NCBI RefSeq assembly: GCF_030269125.1
Contig: NZ_BSSM01000002.1
Location: 62,001 to 126,000, forward strand
Direction: 5' to 3'
Source: Streptomyces hygroscopicus subsp. hygroscopicus
GTDB lineage: Bacteria > Actinomycetota > Actinomycetes > Streptomycetales > Streptomycetaceae
DNA: 64,000 bases
Below, piece after piece: positions 1 through 8,867 of the stretch. The notes beneath the pieces are model-generated. The model ran no database searches, was not told the origin of the DNA, and saw only the letters and a program-made list of their open reading frames with translations. Both the position numbers and the translations under genes were made by a program. Numbering within the stretch: position 1 is the stretch's first letter; the number at the start of each line of letters is the position of its first letter.

Positions 1-747
1 GCGCGGACCGAGCACGGGCGGACCACCGGGGCGCGGCGGCCTGGAGGGGCGCTGACCAAGCTGCACCTGGCGGCGACCGTGCGGGCGGCGGCGCCGTACC
101 AGCGGGCGCGGGGACGGTCCGGGCCCGGTCTGGTGATCCGCCGGGACGACCTGCGGCAGGCGAGCCGGGAGGGGCGCGAGGGGAACCTCGTGCTGTTCGT
201 CGTGGACGCCTCGGGTTCGATGGCCGCGAGGCAGCGGATGGGCGCCGTGAAGGGGGCCGTGCTGTCGCTGCTGCTCGACGCCTACCAGCGGCGGGACAAG
301 GTGGGTCTGGTGACCTTCCGGGGTTCCGGTGCGCAGGTGGCGCTGCCGCCCACGTCCTCGGTGGACGCGGCGGCGGTACGGCTGGAGTCGCTGCCGACGG
401 GCGGTCGTACGCCGCTCGCGGCCGGGCTGCTCAAGGCGCACGAGGTGCTGCGGGTGGAGCGGCTGCGGGACCCGGCGCGGCGGGCGCTGATGGTCGTGGT
501 CACCGACGGCCGGGCCACGGGCGGTCCCGAGCCGGTGGCGCTCGCGGGGCGGGCGGCGCGGCTGTTCGCGGCCGCGGGGATCGCCTCGGTGGTCGTGGAC
601 TGCGAGTCGGGTCCGGTGCGGCTCGGGCTCGCCGGGCGGCTCGCGGGTGAACTGGGCGGGACGCCGGTCACGTTGGACGAGCTGCGGGCGGACTCGATCG
701 CCGGGCTGGTGCGGGATGTGCAGGGGACGTCGAGGAGGGCCGCGTAA
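1..747 (+). CDS. ChlD-like cobaltochelatase/magnesium-chelatase VWA subunit, C-terminal part
   Basis: The frame is open from the window edge, so the N-terminus is missing; 248 residues are visible. They form a von Willebrand A domain with the MIDAS motif DASGS at about visible residues 69-73, preceded by the basic proline-rich linker typical of ChlD/BchD. In actinomycetes such ChlI-ChlD proteins are taken to be the AAA+/VWA partner of CobN in ATP-dependent cobalt insertion into the corrin ring. Its TAA stop overlaps the ATG of cobO by one base, which indicates translational coupling in the cob operon. A magnesium chelatase proper is unlikely because the neighbours are all corrin genes. Confidence 0.85.
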   Translation, partial: ARTEHGRTTGARRPGGALTKLHLAATVRAAAPYQRARGRSGPGLVIRRDDLRQASREGREGNLVLFVVDASGSMAARQRMGAVKGAVLSLLLDAYQRRDKVGLVTFRGSGAQVALPPTSSVDAAAVRLESLPTGGRTPLAAGLLKAHEVLRVERLRDPARRALMVVVTDGRATGGPEPVALAGRAARLFAAAGIASVVVDCESGPVRLGLAGRLAGELGGTPVTLDELRADSIAGLVRDVQGTSRRAA

Positions 748-1346
748 TGCCGCAGGGGCAGCCGAGTGTCGTACCGGACGATGGGCTGACGACCCGTCAG
801 CGTCGCAATCGCCCGCTGGTCGTGGTGCACACGGGCATCGGCAAGGGGAAGTCGACCGCCGCGTTCGGGCTCGCGCTGCGGGCCTGGAACCAGGGGTGGC
901 CCATCGGGGTGTTCCAGTTCGTCAAGTCGGCGAAGTGGAAGGTCGGCGAGGAGAACGCGCTGCGGGTGCTCGGCGCGTCCGGCGAGGGCGGGTCGGTCGC
1001 CTGGCACAAGATGGGCGAGGGCTGGTCCTGGGTGCAGCGGGACGCGCAGATGGACAACGAGGAGAAGGCGCGGGAGGGCTGGGAGCAGGTCAAACGGGAT
1101 CTGGCGGCCCAGACGTACCGGCTGTACGTGCTCGACGAGTTCGCCTACCCGATGCACTGGGGGTGGGTGGACACCGACGAGGTGGTGGAGGTGCTGCGCA
1201 ACCGGCCCGGCACCCAGCACGTGGTGATCACCGGGCGGAACGCGCCGGCCCGGCTCGTGGAGCTCGCGGACCTCGTGACCGACATGTCCAAGGTCAAGCA
1301 CCCCATGGACGCGGGGCAGAAGGGCCAGAAGGGCATCGAGTGGTGA
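747..1346 (+). CDS. cobO: Cob(I)yrinic acid a,c-diamide adenosyltransferase (CobO)
   Basis: A protein of 199 aa, normal for CobO/BtuR. It transfers the 5'-deoxyadenosyl group from ATP to the cobalt of the corrinoid, forming the Co-C bond of coenzyme B12. The P-loop GIGKGKST lies at residues 30-37, and the conserved VLDEF and VITGRNAP segments follow. The ATG at 747 overlaps the stop of the chelatase gene, and its own TGA overlaps the GTG of cobB, so it sits within a coupled operon. The cytosolic enzyme acts after cobalt insertion. Confidence 0.96.
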   Translation: MPQGQPSVVPDDGLTTRQRRNRPLVVVHTGIGKGKSTAAFGLALRAWNQGWPIGVFQFVKSAKWKVGEENALRVLGASGEGGSVAWHKMGEGWSWVQRDAQMDNEEKAREGWEQVKRDLAAQTYRLYVLDEFAYPMHWGWVDTDEVVEVLRNRPGTQHVVITGRNAPARLVELADLVTDMSKVKHPMDAGQKGQKGIEW

Positions 1347-2722
1347 GGTCGTCGGTGCCCCGGCTGGTCATCGCCGCGCCGGCCTCCGGCAGCGGCAAGA
1401 CCACGGTGGCCACGGGGCTGATGGCCGCGTTCGCCGCGCGGGGGCTCGCCGTGTCTCCGCACAAGGTGGGGCCGGACTACATCGATCCCGGGTACCACGC
1501 GCTCGCGACCGGTCGGACGGGGCGGAACCTGGACGCGTACCTGTGCGGGCCGGAGCTGATCGCTCCGCTGTTCCTGCACGGGGCGCGGGGGTGCGACATC
1601 GCCGTGGTCGAGGGGGTGATGGGGCTGTACGACGGTGCGGCCGGGGAGGGCGAGCTGGCGTCCACCGCGCACGTGGCCAAGCTGCTGCGGGCGCCGGTGG
1701 TGCTGGTGGTGGACGCGTCGTCGCAGTCGCGGTCGGTGGCGGCGCTGGTGCACGGGTTCGTGTCGTGGGACCCGGAGGTGCGGGTCGGGGGCGTGATCCT
1801 GAACAAGGTGGGGTCCGACCGGCACGAGGAGCTGTTGCGGGAGGCGTTGGACGCGGTGGGGGTGCCGGTTCTGGGGGTGCTGCGGCGGGCTCCGCTGGTG
1901 TCGACGCCTTCTCGGCACCTGGGGTTGGTGCCGGTCGCCGAGCGGCTGGGGGCCGCGGTGGCGTCCGTCGAGGAGATGGCGGCGTTGGTGTCCCGCGGCT
2001 GTGATCTGCCCGCGCTGGAGAGGCTGGCCGGTACCGCGGGCGCCCTCCCCGGGGGCTCCGTCCCCTGGACCCCCGGTCCGCCCGCCCACGACCGTCCGTC
2101 TCGGTCGGCCGGGAAGCTCAGGCCCAGGGTAGCCGTCGCCGGTGGCCCCGCCTTCACCTTCTCCTACGCCGAGCACGCCGAACTCCTCACCGCCGCCGGC
2201 GCCGAGGTCGTCACCTTCGACCCCCTGCGCGACGAGGAACTGCCCGAGCACACCGCCGGACTGGTCGTCGGCGGTGGGTTCCCCGAGGTGTACGGCGCCG
2301 AGCTGTCGGCCAACGAGCCGTTGCGCGAGGCCGTCGCCCGCCTCGCCGCGGCCGGAACTCCGATAGCCGCCGAATGCGCCGGACTGCTGTACCTCTGCCG
2401 GGAGCTGGACGGCCGGCCGATGTGCGGCGTGCTGGACGCCGGCGCGCGGATGGCGGAGCGGCTCACGCTCGGGTACCGGGACGCCGTGGCCGTCGGGGAC
2501 AGCGTGCTGGCCGCCGCGGGGACGCGGATGCGGGGGCACGAGTTCCATCGCACCGTGGTGGAGCCGGGCGCGGGGGCCGTACCCGCCTGGGGGATCCGGG
2601 GCCGGGAGCGCCGGGTCGAGGGTTTCGTACAGCGGGGCGTGCACGCGAGTTATCTGCATACGCACTGGGCGTCCGAGCCCGGTGTCGCCCGTCGGTTCGT
2701 GGAGAGGTGCCGGACGTCATGA
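1343..2722 (+). CDS. cobB: Cobyrinic acid a,c-diamide synthase (CobB/CbiA)
   Basis: A protein of 459 aa that amidates the a and c side chains of the corrin ring using glutamine and ATP. The N-terminal dethiobiotin-synthase-like ATPase domain starts with the P-loop ASGSGKTT near residues 13-20. The C-terminal class I glutamine amidotransferase domain carries GGGFPEVYG and the nucleophile Cys345 in AECAGL. The two are joined by a short proline-rich linker at about 232-260. The frame is open far upstream; GTG 1343 was chosen because it overlaps the cobO stop as GTGA, with GTG 1358 as an alternative. The stop overlaps the cobI ATG. Confidence 0.93.
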   Translation: MRSSVPRLVIAAPASGSGKTTVATGLMAAFAARGLAVSPHKVGPDYIDPGYHALATGRTGRNLDAYLCGPELIAPLFLHGARGCDIAVVEGVMGLYDGAAGEGELASTAHVAKLLRAPVVLVVDASSQSRSVAALVHGFVSWDPEVRVGGVILNKVGSDRHEELLREALDAVGVPVLGVLRRAPLVSTPSRHLGLVPVAERLGAAVASVEEMAALVSRGCDLPALERLAGTAGALPGGSVPWTPGPPAHDRPSRSAGKLRPRVAVAGGPAFTFSYAEHAELLTAAGAEVVTFDPLRDEELPEHTAGLVVGGGFPEVYGAELSANEPLREAVARLAAAGTPIAAECAGLLYLCRELDGRPMCGVLDAGARMAERLTLGYRDAVAVGDSVLAAAGTRMRGHEFHRTVVEPGAGAVPAWGIRGRERRVEGFVQRGVHASYLHTHWASEPGVARRFVERCRTS

Positions 2723-3450
2723 GCAGCAGGCTGATCGGGGTCGGGGTCGGGCCGGGCGATCCGGAGCTGGTGACCGTGAAGGGGGTCAACGCCCTGCGGG
2801 CGGCCGAGGTGGTCGTCGTACCCGTGATGGACACGGGCGAACGCGGGCGTGCCGAGGCGACCGTGGCGCACTACGTGCCCGGGGACCGGATCGTCCGGGT
2901 GGTGTTCGCGCTGAACGAGCGGACCGACCGGGCGCGCCGGGAGGCCGCCTGGGACGCGGCGGGCGCGCGGGTCGCGGAGCTGCTGGGGCGGCACGGGTCG
3001 GTGGCGTTCGCGACCATCGGGGACCCGAACGTGTACTCGACGTTCACGTACCTCGCGCAGACCGTCGCGGAACTGGTGCCCGGGGTCGTCGTGGAGACCG
3101 TGCCGGGGATCACCGCCATGCAGGATCTCGCGGCGCGTTCCGGTGCCGTGCTGACCGAGGGCACCGAGCCGCTGACGCTGGTGCCGGTGACGGCGGGCTC
3201 GGCGGTGCTGGAGGAGGCGCTGGCGGGTCCGGGGACGGTCGTGGCGTACAAGTTCGGGCGGCAGGCGGCCGAGGTCGCCGGGGCGCTCGCGCGGTCCGGG
3301 CGGCTGGAGGGCGCGGTGTGGGGGTCGGCGCTGGGCCTGCCGGAGGAGTCGGTGCGGCCGGCCGCCGAGCTGGACGGTTCGCCGCTGCCGTACCTGTCGA
3401 CGCTGATCGCGCCCCCGCGGCGGGACCGCGGGCGGGGCGGGAAGCTGTGA
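2719..3450 (+). CDS. cobI: Precorrin-2 C20-methyltransferase (CobI/CbiL)
   Basis: A 243-aa SAM-dependent tetrapyrrole methylase that methylates C20 of (cobalt-)precorrin-2. The N-terminal GVGVGPGDPELVTVK motif, the GDPNVYST segment and the VPGITAMQ motif are diagnostic of the CobI/CbiL subgroup. The ATG overlaps the cobB stop (ATGA). The frame could extend upstream, but the extension is only antisense-like coding shadow within cobB. This is the last gene of the first co-directional block; an oppositely oriented ZIP transporter follows. Confidence 0.94.
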   Translation: MSSRLIGVGVGPGDPELVTVKGVNALRAAEVVVVPVMDTGERGRAEATVAHYVPGDRIVRVVFALNERTDRARREAAWDAAGARVAELLGRHGSVAFATIGDPNVYSTFTYLAQTVAELVPGVVVETVPGITAMQDLAARSGAVLTEGTEPLTLVPVTAGSAVLEEALAGPGTVVAYKFGRQAAEVAGALARSGRLEGAVWGSALGLPEESVRPAAELDGSPLPYLSTLIAPPRRDRGRGGKL

Positions 3451-3473
3451 GCCGCGCGTGGCCGCCGGCGCGG

Positions 3474-4211
3474 TCAGCCGGAGATGCCGACCACGAGCCA
3501 GATGAACGCCGCCCCGGCCACCGTGCACAGCAGGGTGGAGCGGGCCGGGTGCTCGTGATGGGCCTCGGGCAGGATCTCGGCGGCGGCGAGGTAGAGCAGG
3601 ACGCCGCCGAAGAGGCCGAGATAGCCGCCGAGCACCGGTTCGGGGATGTGGAAGAAGACGGTCGACAGCGCGCCCACCAGGGGTGCGCAGGCGTCGGCGA
3701 GCAGCATCCCGAGGGCGCGGCGGCGGGCGTTGCCGTACAGGCTCGTGATGGTGAAGGTGTTGAAGCCGTCGGCGAAGTCGTGGGCGATCACGGCGAGCGC
3801 GACGGCCGTGCCCATGCCGCCGCCGACCTGGAAGGCCGCGCCGATCGCGACGCCGTCCATGGCGCTGTGGCCCACCATCGCGCCGGCCGCGGTGAGGCCG
3901 ACCTCGGGCACCCGGTGGTGGTCGTGCTCGTCCCCGCCGTGGGCGGCCTGGCGCGCGGCCAGGGTGCGTTCCACGAGGTGGGCGAGGAGGAAGCCGGCCA
4001 CGAAGAGCAGCAGGGCGGCGGGTACGCCGAAGATCTCGCGGTCGGCGGCACGCAGTGCCTCCGGCAGCAGGTCCAGGCCGACCACGCCCAGCATCAGACC
4101 GCCGGCGAGTCCCAGGACGAGATGCCGACGGTCGGTCACCCGCTGAGCCGTCCAGCCGCCGGCCAGCGTCATCAGGAACGCGCCGAGCGCGACGAAGACC
4201 GCCATAGGCAC
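3474..4211 (-). CDS. ZIP family metal transporter
   Basis: A 245-aa integral membrane protein with about eight hydrophobic segments. Two adjacent metal-binding helices carry HSAMDGVAIG and HDFADGFN, the family hallmark, and a histidine-rich loop (HGGDEHDHH) occurs near residues 91-99. ZIP proteins import divalent metals, mostly Zn2+ or Fe2+. Its position between two cobalamin blocks, on the other strand, makes cobalt a possible substrate, but that is inference only. Start MPM at 4211; an internal ATG two codons later is possible. It diverges from cobM with a 113-bp intergenic region. Confidence 0.88.
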   Translation of the reverse strand: MPMAVFVALGAFLMTLAGGWTAQRVTDRRHLVLGLAGGLMLGVVGLDLLPEALRAADREIFGVPAALLLFVAGFLLAHLVERTLAARQAAHGGDEHDHHRVPEVGLTAAGAMVGHSAMDGVAIGAAFQVGGGMGTAVALAVIAHDFADGFNTFTITSLYGNARRRALGMLLADACAPLVGALSTVFFHIPEPVLGGYLGLFGGVLLYLAAAEILPEAHHEHPARSTLLCTVAGAAFIWLVVGISG

Positions 4212-4223
4212 TTGCTATCCGAT

Positions 4224-4235
4224 GAAGGCGCCTTC
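4224..4235. promoter_or_regulatory. 12-bp perfect palindrome between divergent ZIP and cobM genes
   Basis: The stretch GAAGGCGCCTTC is a perfect palindrome 12 bp upstream of the ZIP start codon and about 90 bp upstream of cobM. It could be an operator for either gene. It does not match the Zur consensus of Streptomyces as I recall it, and no B12 riboswitch core was seen in the 113-bp intergenic region. Confidence 0.3.
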
Positions 4236-4324
4236 GCGCACATCGGGCACCTCGCATATCGCCTCGCATCCTGACATTTCACCCCGCAATTGCCGTGTGC
4301 TTTCCGTACGAGAGGACTTTCCCG

Positions 4325-5209
4325 ATGGCCGACGCCGCCACCGACGCCACTGCCGACGCCCTTGCCGAGGGGGCCGCGGCCGACGGCACTCCTGTGGCCG
4401 TCCCCCCCGGCAAGGTGACCTTCGTCGGTGCGGGTCCCGGCGCCGCCGACCTGCTGACCTTCCGGGCCGCGCGGGCGATCGCGGCGGCGGACGTGGTGAT
4501 CTGGGCCGCCAGCCTGGTTCAGGCGGAGGTCCTGGAGCACGCGCGCGCGGACGCGGAGGTGCTGGACTCGGCGGCCATGTCCCTGGAGGAGGTCGTCGCC
4601 GTCTACCGGCGGGCGCACTCTGAGGGCCTGGCGGTGGCGAGGATCCACTCCGGCGACCCGGCGCTGTGGGGCGGCACGCAGGAGCAGCTGGACCGGTGCG
4701 CGGAGATCGGCATCGCCACCGAGGTGGTGCCCGGGGTGTCGTCGTTCTCCGCCGTGGCGGCGCTCGCCCAGCGCGAGCTGACGATCCCCGAGGTCGCGCA
4801 GTCCGTGGTCCTCACCCGGCTCGGCGGCGGCAAGACGCCGATGCCGCCCGGGGAGGAGGTGCGCGAGTTCGCCCGGCACGGCACCACCATGGCGGTCTTC
4901 CTGTCGGCGGCGCGCAGCGGGCAGCTGGTGCGGGAGCTGCTGGAGGGCGGGTATCCGACGTCCACGCCGGTGATCGTCGCCTACCAGGCCACCTGGCCGG
5001 AGGAGCTGGTCGTGCGGTGCACGATCGGCACGCTGGAGGAGACGGTCAAGGAGCACAGGCTCTGGAAGCACACGCTGTTCCTGGTCGGCCCGGCGCTGGA
5101 CGCGCGGGGCACCCGCTCACACCTCTACCACCCGGGCCACTTCCACGGTTTCCGCAAGGCCGACCCGGCCGCCCGGCGGGCGCTGCGCGAGCGAGGGGCG
5201 GGCGAGTGA
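4325..5209 (+). CDS. cobM: Precorrin-4 C11-methyltransferase (CobM/CbiF)
   Basis: A 294-aa SAM-dependent methylase acting on C11 of (cobalt-)precorrin-4. The core begins about 30 residues in with VTFVGAGPGAADLLT. SGDPALWGG and VPGVSSFSA are the SAM/tetrapyrrole pocket motifs. The start at ATG 4325 follows the purine-rich GAGAGGA; a start at 4295 would add ten atypical residues. The alanine/aspartate-rich N-terminal tail is not part of the fold. The stop overlaps the GTG of cobL (GTGA). Confidence 0.94.
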   Translation: MADAATDATADALAEGAAADGTPVAVPPGKVTFVGAGPGAADLLTFRAARAIAAADVVIWAASLVQAEVLEHARADAEVLDSAAMSLEEVVAVYRRAHSEGLAVARIHSGDPALWGGTQEQLDRCAEIGIATEVVPGVSSFSAVAALAQRELTIPEVAQSVVLTRLGGGKTPMPPGEEVREFARHGTTMAVFLSAARSGQLVRELLEGGYPTSTPVIVAYQATWPEELVVRCTIGTLEETVKEHRLWKHTLFLVGPALDARGTRSHLYHPGHFHGFRKADPAARRALRERGAGE

Positions 5210-7155
5210 TCACCGTCGTCGGTACGGGGACGGGGGCGCCGCTCCCCGAGGACGTCGCGGCGGGTGCCGCGCTCGTCGTCGGCGGGCGGCGGCACCTGGA
5301 CTCGGTACGGCTGCCCGCCGGGGCCGAGCGGATCGTGCTCGGCCCGCTGGCGCCCGCCCTGGACACCGTCGCCGAGTACGTCGCCGGGGAGCTGCCGGTG
5401 CTGGTGCTGGCCTCCGGGGACCCCGGATTCTTCGGGATCGTCCGCGCGCTCGCCGAACGCTTCGGCGCGGAGCGTCTCTCGGTGCGCCCCGGGGTCTCCT
5501 CGGTGGCCACCGCGTTCGCCCGGCTCGGGCTGCCCTGGGACGACGCGGTGGTGGTCAGCGCCCACGGCAGGGCCCTGCGCACCGCCGTGCACGTCTGCCG
5601 CGCCCACCCGAAGGTCGCCGTGCTCACGGGACCGGGCGCCGGCCCCGCCGAACTGGGCGCCGCGCTGACCGGCCGCGACCGGCTGCTCGTCGTGGCGACG
5701 GCGCTGGGCGACCCGGCACGGGAGCGGGTGGAGCGGGTGACCCCCGCGGAGGCGGCGTCCCGCGACTGGGGCACGACGGTGAGCGTGGTCCTGTGCCTGG
5801 CCACGGGCCCGGCGCCGACCGCTCCGGCGGTGCCGCCCGGCCGGGCACGGACGGTCGCCCCGACGCGGACAGCCGACCCCGCGCAGACCGCCGGCCCGGC
5901 ACCGGCAGACACCCCGGCCCGGACGACGATCCCCGCCCGCACGACCGACCCGGCACCGACCGCCGACCCGGTACGAGCAGCCGGCCCACCGCGGACAGCC
6001 GACCCGGTGCGGACGGTCGAGCCGGCACCAACAACCGGCCCCGCGCAGACCGCCGGCCCGGCACCGGCAGACACCCCGGCCCGGACGACGATCCCCGCCC
6101 GCACGACCGACCCGGCACCGACCGCCGACCCGGTACGGACGGTCGGCCCGGCACAGCCAACCGACCCGGCGCGATCGGCCCACCCCGCGACCACCGACCC
6201 GGCACAGGCGAACCCGGCACAGCCAACCGACCCGGTACGAGCAGCCGGCCCGGCACCGACCGCCGACCCGGTACGAGCAGCCGGCCCGGCACGGGCGGTC
6301 GCCGCGCCGTCGGCGGCCGGCGACGGGCGGACGCCCGGTCAGGGTCAGGTGCCCGGCCCTGAGCAGACGTCCGGCCCGCGAGGGGGGACGGACCCGTTCC
6401 CGGCGGCCGACCGGACGCGGACTCCCGCACCGGGACGGGCGACCGCCCCGCAAGAGGCGATCCGCCCCCTCCCCGCGGCGGACCCGACGCGGACGCCGGT
6501 CCGGGCACCCCGTGCGCAGGGGGCCGTCGGCCCCCTCCGCACCCTCGCCGGGGCGGCGCCCGGCCCCACCCGGTGGGCCCTGGAGGAAGCCGCCTTCGCC
6601 CACCGGGACTCGATGATCACCAAGTTCGAGGTGCGGGCGCTCGCGCTGGCTCGGCTCGGGCCGCGGCTCGGGGACCTGGTGTGGGACGTGGGTGCCGGGT
6701 CCGGGTCGGTCGCGGTGGAGTGCGCGCGGCTCGGCGCGGCCGTCGTCGCGGTCGAGAAGGCCGCGGACGGGGTGGCGCTGATCGGGGAGAACGCCCGCGC
6801 CCACGGCGTCGAGGTGGACGTCGTGCACGGCACCGCGCCCGACGCGCTGGCCGGGCTCGCCGACGACCCGGACGCGGTGTTCGTCGGGGGCGGGGGGCGC
6901 GAACTGCCCGCCGTGATCCGGGCGTGCGCGCTGCGCGCGCGGCGGACCGTGGTCGTGGCCATGGCCGCCCTGGACCGGGTGCCCGCGGCCCGCGAGGCGC
7001 TGGCCGCCGCCGGGTTCCGCTGCGACGGCGTGCTGCTGCATTCCTCGCGGCTCGCCCCGCTGCCGGGCGACGTGACCCGGCTCGCGGCGACCAACCCTGT
7101 GTTTCTGCTCTGGGGCGTCAGAACCCCCGTTCCCACCGAAGGAGTTGACCAGTGA
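5206..7155 (+). CDS. cobL: Precorrin-6Y C5,15-methyltransferase/decarboxylase (CobL, CbiE-CbiT fusion) with long repeat linker
   Basis: At 649 aa this is far longer than the usual 400 or so. Residues 1-203 are the CbiE methylase (VGTGTGAPLPED, SGDPGFFG, RPGVSSVATAF). Residues about 456-649 are CbiT (HRDSMITKFEVRA, SAM motif DVGAGSGSVAVE). Between them lie about 250 residues of Pro/Ala/Thr/Asp/Arg repeats encoded by tandem DNA repeats, including a 99-bp perfect duplication. The enzyme methylates C5 and C15 and decarboxylates the C12 acetate. GTG 5206 overlaps the cobM stop; the end overlaps the next GTG. Both catalytic domains look intact, so the protein is probably functional. Confidence 0.93.
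   Translation: MITVVGTGTGAPLPEDVAAGAALVVGGRRHLDSVRLPAGAERIVLGPLAPALDTVAEYVAGELPVLVLASGDPGFFGIVRALAERFGAERLSVRPGVSSVATAFARLGLPWDDAVVVSAHGRALRTAVHVCRAHPKVAVLTGPGAGPAELGAALTGRDRLLVVATALGDPARERVERVTPAEAASRDWGTTVSVVLCLATGPAPTAPAVPPGRARTVAPTRTADPAQTAGPAPADTPARTTIPARTTDPAPTADPVRAAGPPRTADPVRTVEPAPTTGPAQTAGPAPADTPARTTIPARTTDPAPTADPVRTVGPAQPTDPARSAHPATTDPAQANPAQPTDPVRAAGPAPTADPVRAAGPARAVAAPSAAGDGRTPGQGQVPGPEQTSGPRGGTDPFPAADRTRTPAPGRATAPQEAIRPLPAADPTRTPVRAPRAQGAVGPLRTLAGAAPGPTRWALEEAAFAHRDSMITKFEVRALALARLGPRLGDLVWDVGAGSGSVAVECARLGAAVVAVEKAADGVALIGENARAHGVEVDVVHGTAPDALAGLADDPDAVFVGGGGRELPAVIRACALRARRTVVVAMAALDRVPAAREALAAAGFRCDGVLLHSSRLAPLPGDVTRLAATNPVFLLWGVRTPVPTEGVDQ
5877..6137 (+). repeat. 99-bp perfect direct repeat inside cobL linker
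   Basis: Positions 5877-5975 recur base for base at 6039-6137, 162 bp (54 codons) apart and in frame. A shorter copy pair of the same theme (GACCCGGTACGAGCAGCC) sits at about 6231 and 6267. The repeats encode PAxTxDP-type residues, and the array seems to have grown by slippage or unequal recombination in multiples of three. Confidence 0.9.
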
Positions 7156-8867
7156 TCGGCCTGATTTCCGCCACCGCGGCGGGGGCGGCGGCACGGGACC
7201 GGCTGGCCGCGGCCTGGCCGGACCGTACCCGGGTGTACGAGGGCCCGGTCGGGGAGGCGGTGCGGGCCGCGTTCGCCGAGTGCGAGCAGCTGGTGTGCTT
7301 CCTCGCGACGGGCGCGACGGTACGACTCCTCGCGCCGCTGCTCGCCGGCAAGACGGCCGACCCGGGCGTGGTCTGCGTGGACGAGGCCGGCCGGTTCGCG
7401 GTGTCGCTGCTCGGCGGACACGGCGGCGGCGCCAACGAACTCGCCCGGGACGTCGCCGGGTTGCTCGGCGCCGAGCCGGTCGTGACCACCGCCACGGACG
7501 CCGTCGGACTGGCCGGCCTGGACACCCTGGGTCTGCCCTGCGAGGGTGCCGTCGCCACCGTGTCCCGGGCCCTGCTGGACGGCGAACCGGTCGTGCTCGT
7601 CGCGGAGTCGGCGTGGCCGCTGCCGCCGCTGCCGGTCTCGCCGCAGGGGTCGTACACGATCCGGCTCACCGACCGGGACGTCCGGCCGGGCCCGCGGGAC
7701 GTGCTGTTGCGGCCGCCGTCCCTCGTCGTCGGGGTCGGCGCGTCCAAGGGCGCGCCGGTGGACGAGGTGCTCGGTCTGATCGAGAGGACGCTGCGGGAGG
7801 CGGGTCTGTCCCCCCGTTCCGTCGCCGAACTCGCCACCGTGGACGCCAAGTCGGCCGAGCCCGGCATCCTGGGTGCCGCCGAGCGGCTGGGCGTGCCCGT
7901 GGTGACGTACTCCGCCGGGGAACTGGCGTCGGTCGAGGTGCCCAACCCCTCCGCCGCGCCCCTCGCCGCCGTCGGCACACCCTCGGTCGCCGAGGCCGCC
8001 GCACTGGTGCGGGGCGGTGAACTCCTCGTTCCCAAGCGGAAGTCGGACGCGTCCCCGGCGATGGCGACGTGTGCCGTGGTGCGCCGCCCGGGGCGCGGGC
8101 GGCTCGCGGTGGTCGGGCTCGGGCCCGGCGCCCGGGACCTGCTCACCCCGCGCGCGACGGCCGAGCTGCGCCGGGCCTCGGTGGTGGTCGGGCTCGACCA
8201 GTACGTGGACCAGATCCGCGATCTGCTGCGCCCCGGCACCCGGGTGCTGGAGTCCGGGCTCGGCGCCGAGGAGGAACGGGCCCGCACGGCCGTCGCGGAG
8301 GCCCGGCGCGGGCACGCGGTGGCGCTGATCGGCAGCGGGGACGCGGGCGTCTACGCCATGGCCTCGCCCGCGCTCGCCGAGGCGTCCGACGACATCGACG
8401 TGGTGGGGGTGCCCGGAGTGACGGCCGCGCTGGCCGCCGCCGCGATCCTGGGTGCGCCGCTGGGCCACGACCATGTCTCCATCAGCCTCTCCGACCTGCA
8501 CACACCGTGGGAGGTCATCGAGCGGCGGGTGCGGGCGGCGGCCGAGGCGGACCTCGTGGTCACCTTCTACAACCCCCGCTCGCGGGGCCGCGACTGGCAG
8601 CTGCCCAAGGCGCTCGGCATCCTCGCCGGGCACCGGACGCCGACGACGCCCGTGGGCGTCGTACGCAACGCCTCGCGGCCGGACGGTTCGAGCCGGGTCA
8701 CCACCCTCGCCGGGCTCGACCCGGCGACGGTCGACATGATGACGGTCGTCACCGTGGGCAACACCGCGACCCGCACGGTCGCCGGGCGCATGGTGACCCC
8801 GCGCGGCTACCGCTGGCAGGCCCCGGCGGCCGGCGGCTCCGCCACGGGCCGGGAGGAGGCCCGGTGA
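7152..8867 (+). CDS. cobJ: CbiG-CobJ fusion: cobalt-precorrin-5A hydrolase / precorrin-3B C17-methyltransferase
   Basis: A 571-aa bifunctional protein. Residues 1 to about 310 are CbiG (LATGATVRLLAPLL, LGGHGGGANELA, and the C-terminal GVGASKGAP and TVDAKSAEPG segments), which removes the C20-derived two-carbon fragment as acetaldehyde in the cobalt-early pathway. Residues about 315-571 are CobJ/CbiH (VVGLGPGARDLLTPRA, SGDAGVYAMA, VPGVTAALAAAA), which methylates C17 and contracts the ring. Such fusions are common in actinobacteria. GTG 7152 overlaps the cobL stop and the end overlaps the cobH GTG. Confidence 0.94.
   Translation: MIGLISATAAGAAARDRLAAAWPDRTRVYEGPVGEAVRAAFAECEQLVCFLATGATVRLLAPLLAGKTADPGVVCVDEAGRFAVSLLGGHGGGANELARDVAGLLGAEPVVTTATDAVGLAGLDTLGLPCEGAVATVSRALLDGEPVVLVAESAWPLPPLPVSPQGSYTIRLTDRDVRPGPRDVLLRPPSLVVGVGASKGAPVDEVLGLIERTLREAGLSPRSVAELATVDAKSAEPGILGAAERLGVPVVTYSAGELASVEVPNPSAAPLAAVGTPSVAEAAALVRGGELLVPKRKSDASPAMATCAVVRRPGRGRLAVVGLGPGARDLLTPRATAELRRASVVVGLDQYVDQIRDLLRPGTRVLESGLGAEEERARTAVAEARRGHAVALIGSGDAGVYAMASPALAEASDDIDVVGVPGVTAALAAAAILGAPLGHDHVSISLSDLHTPWEVIERRVRAAAEADLVVTFYNPRSRGRDWQLPKALGILAGHRTPTTPVGVVRNASRPDGSSRVTTLAGLDPATVDMMTVVTVGNTATRTVAGRMVTPRGYRWQAPAAGGSATGREEAR

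Noticed and set aside
4212..4324. Cobalamin riboswitch before cobM
   Set aside because: The 113-bp gap is too short and lacks a recognisable B12-box core.
5046..6194. Long open frame antisense to cobL
   Set aside because: It mirrors the GC-rich repeat linker; composition is that of a shadow frame and it has no start signal or family resemblance.
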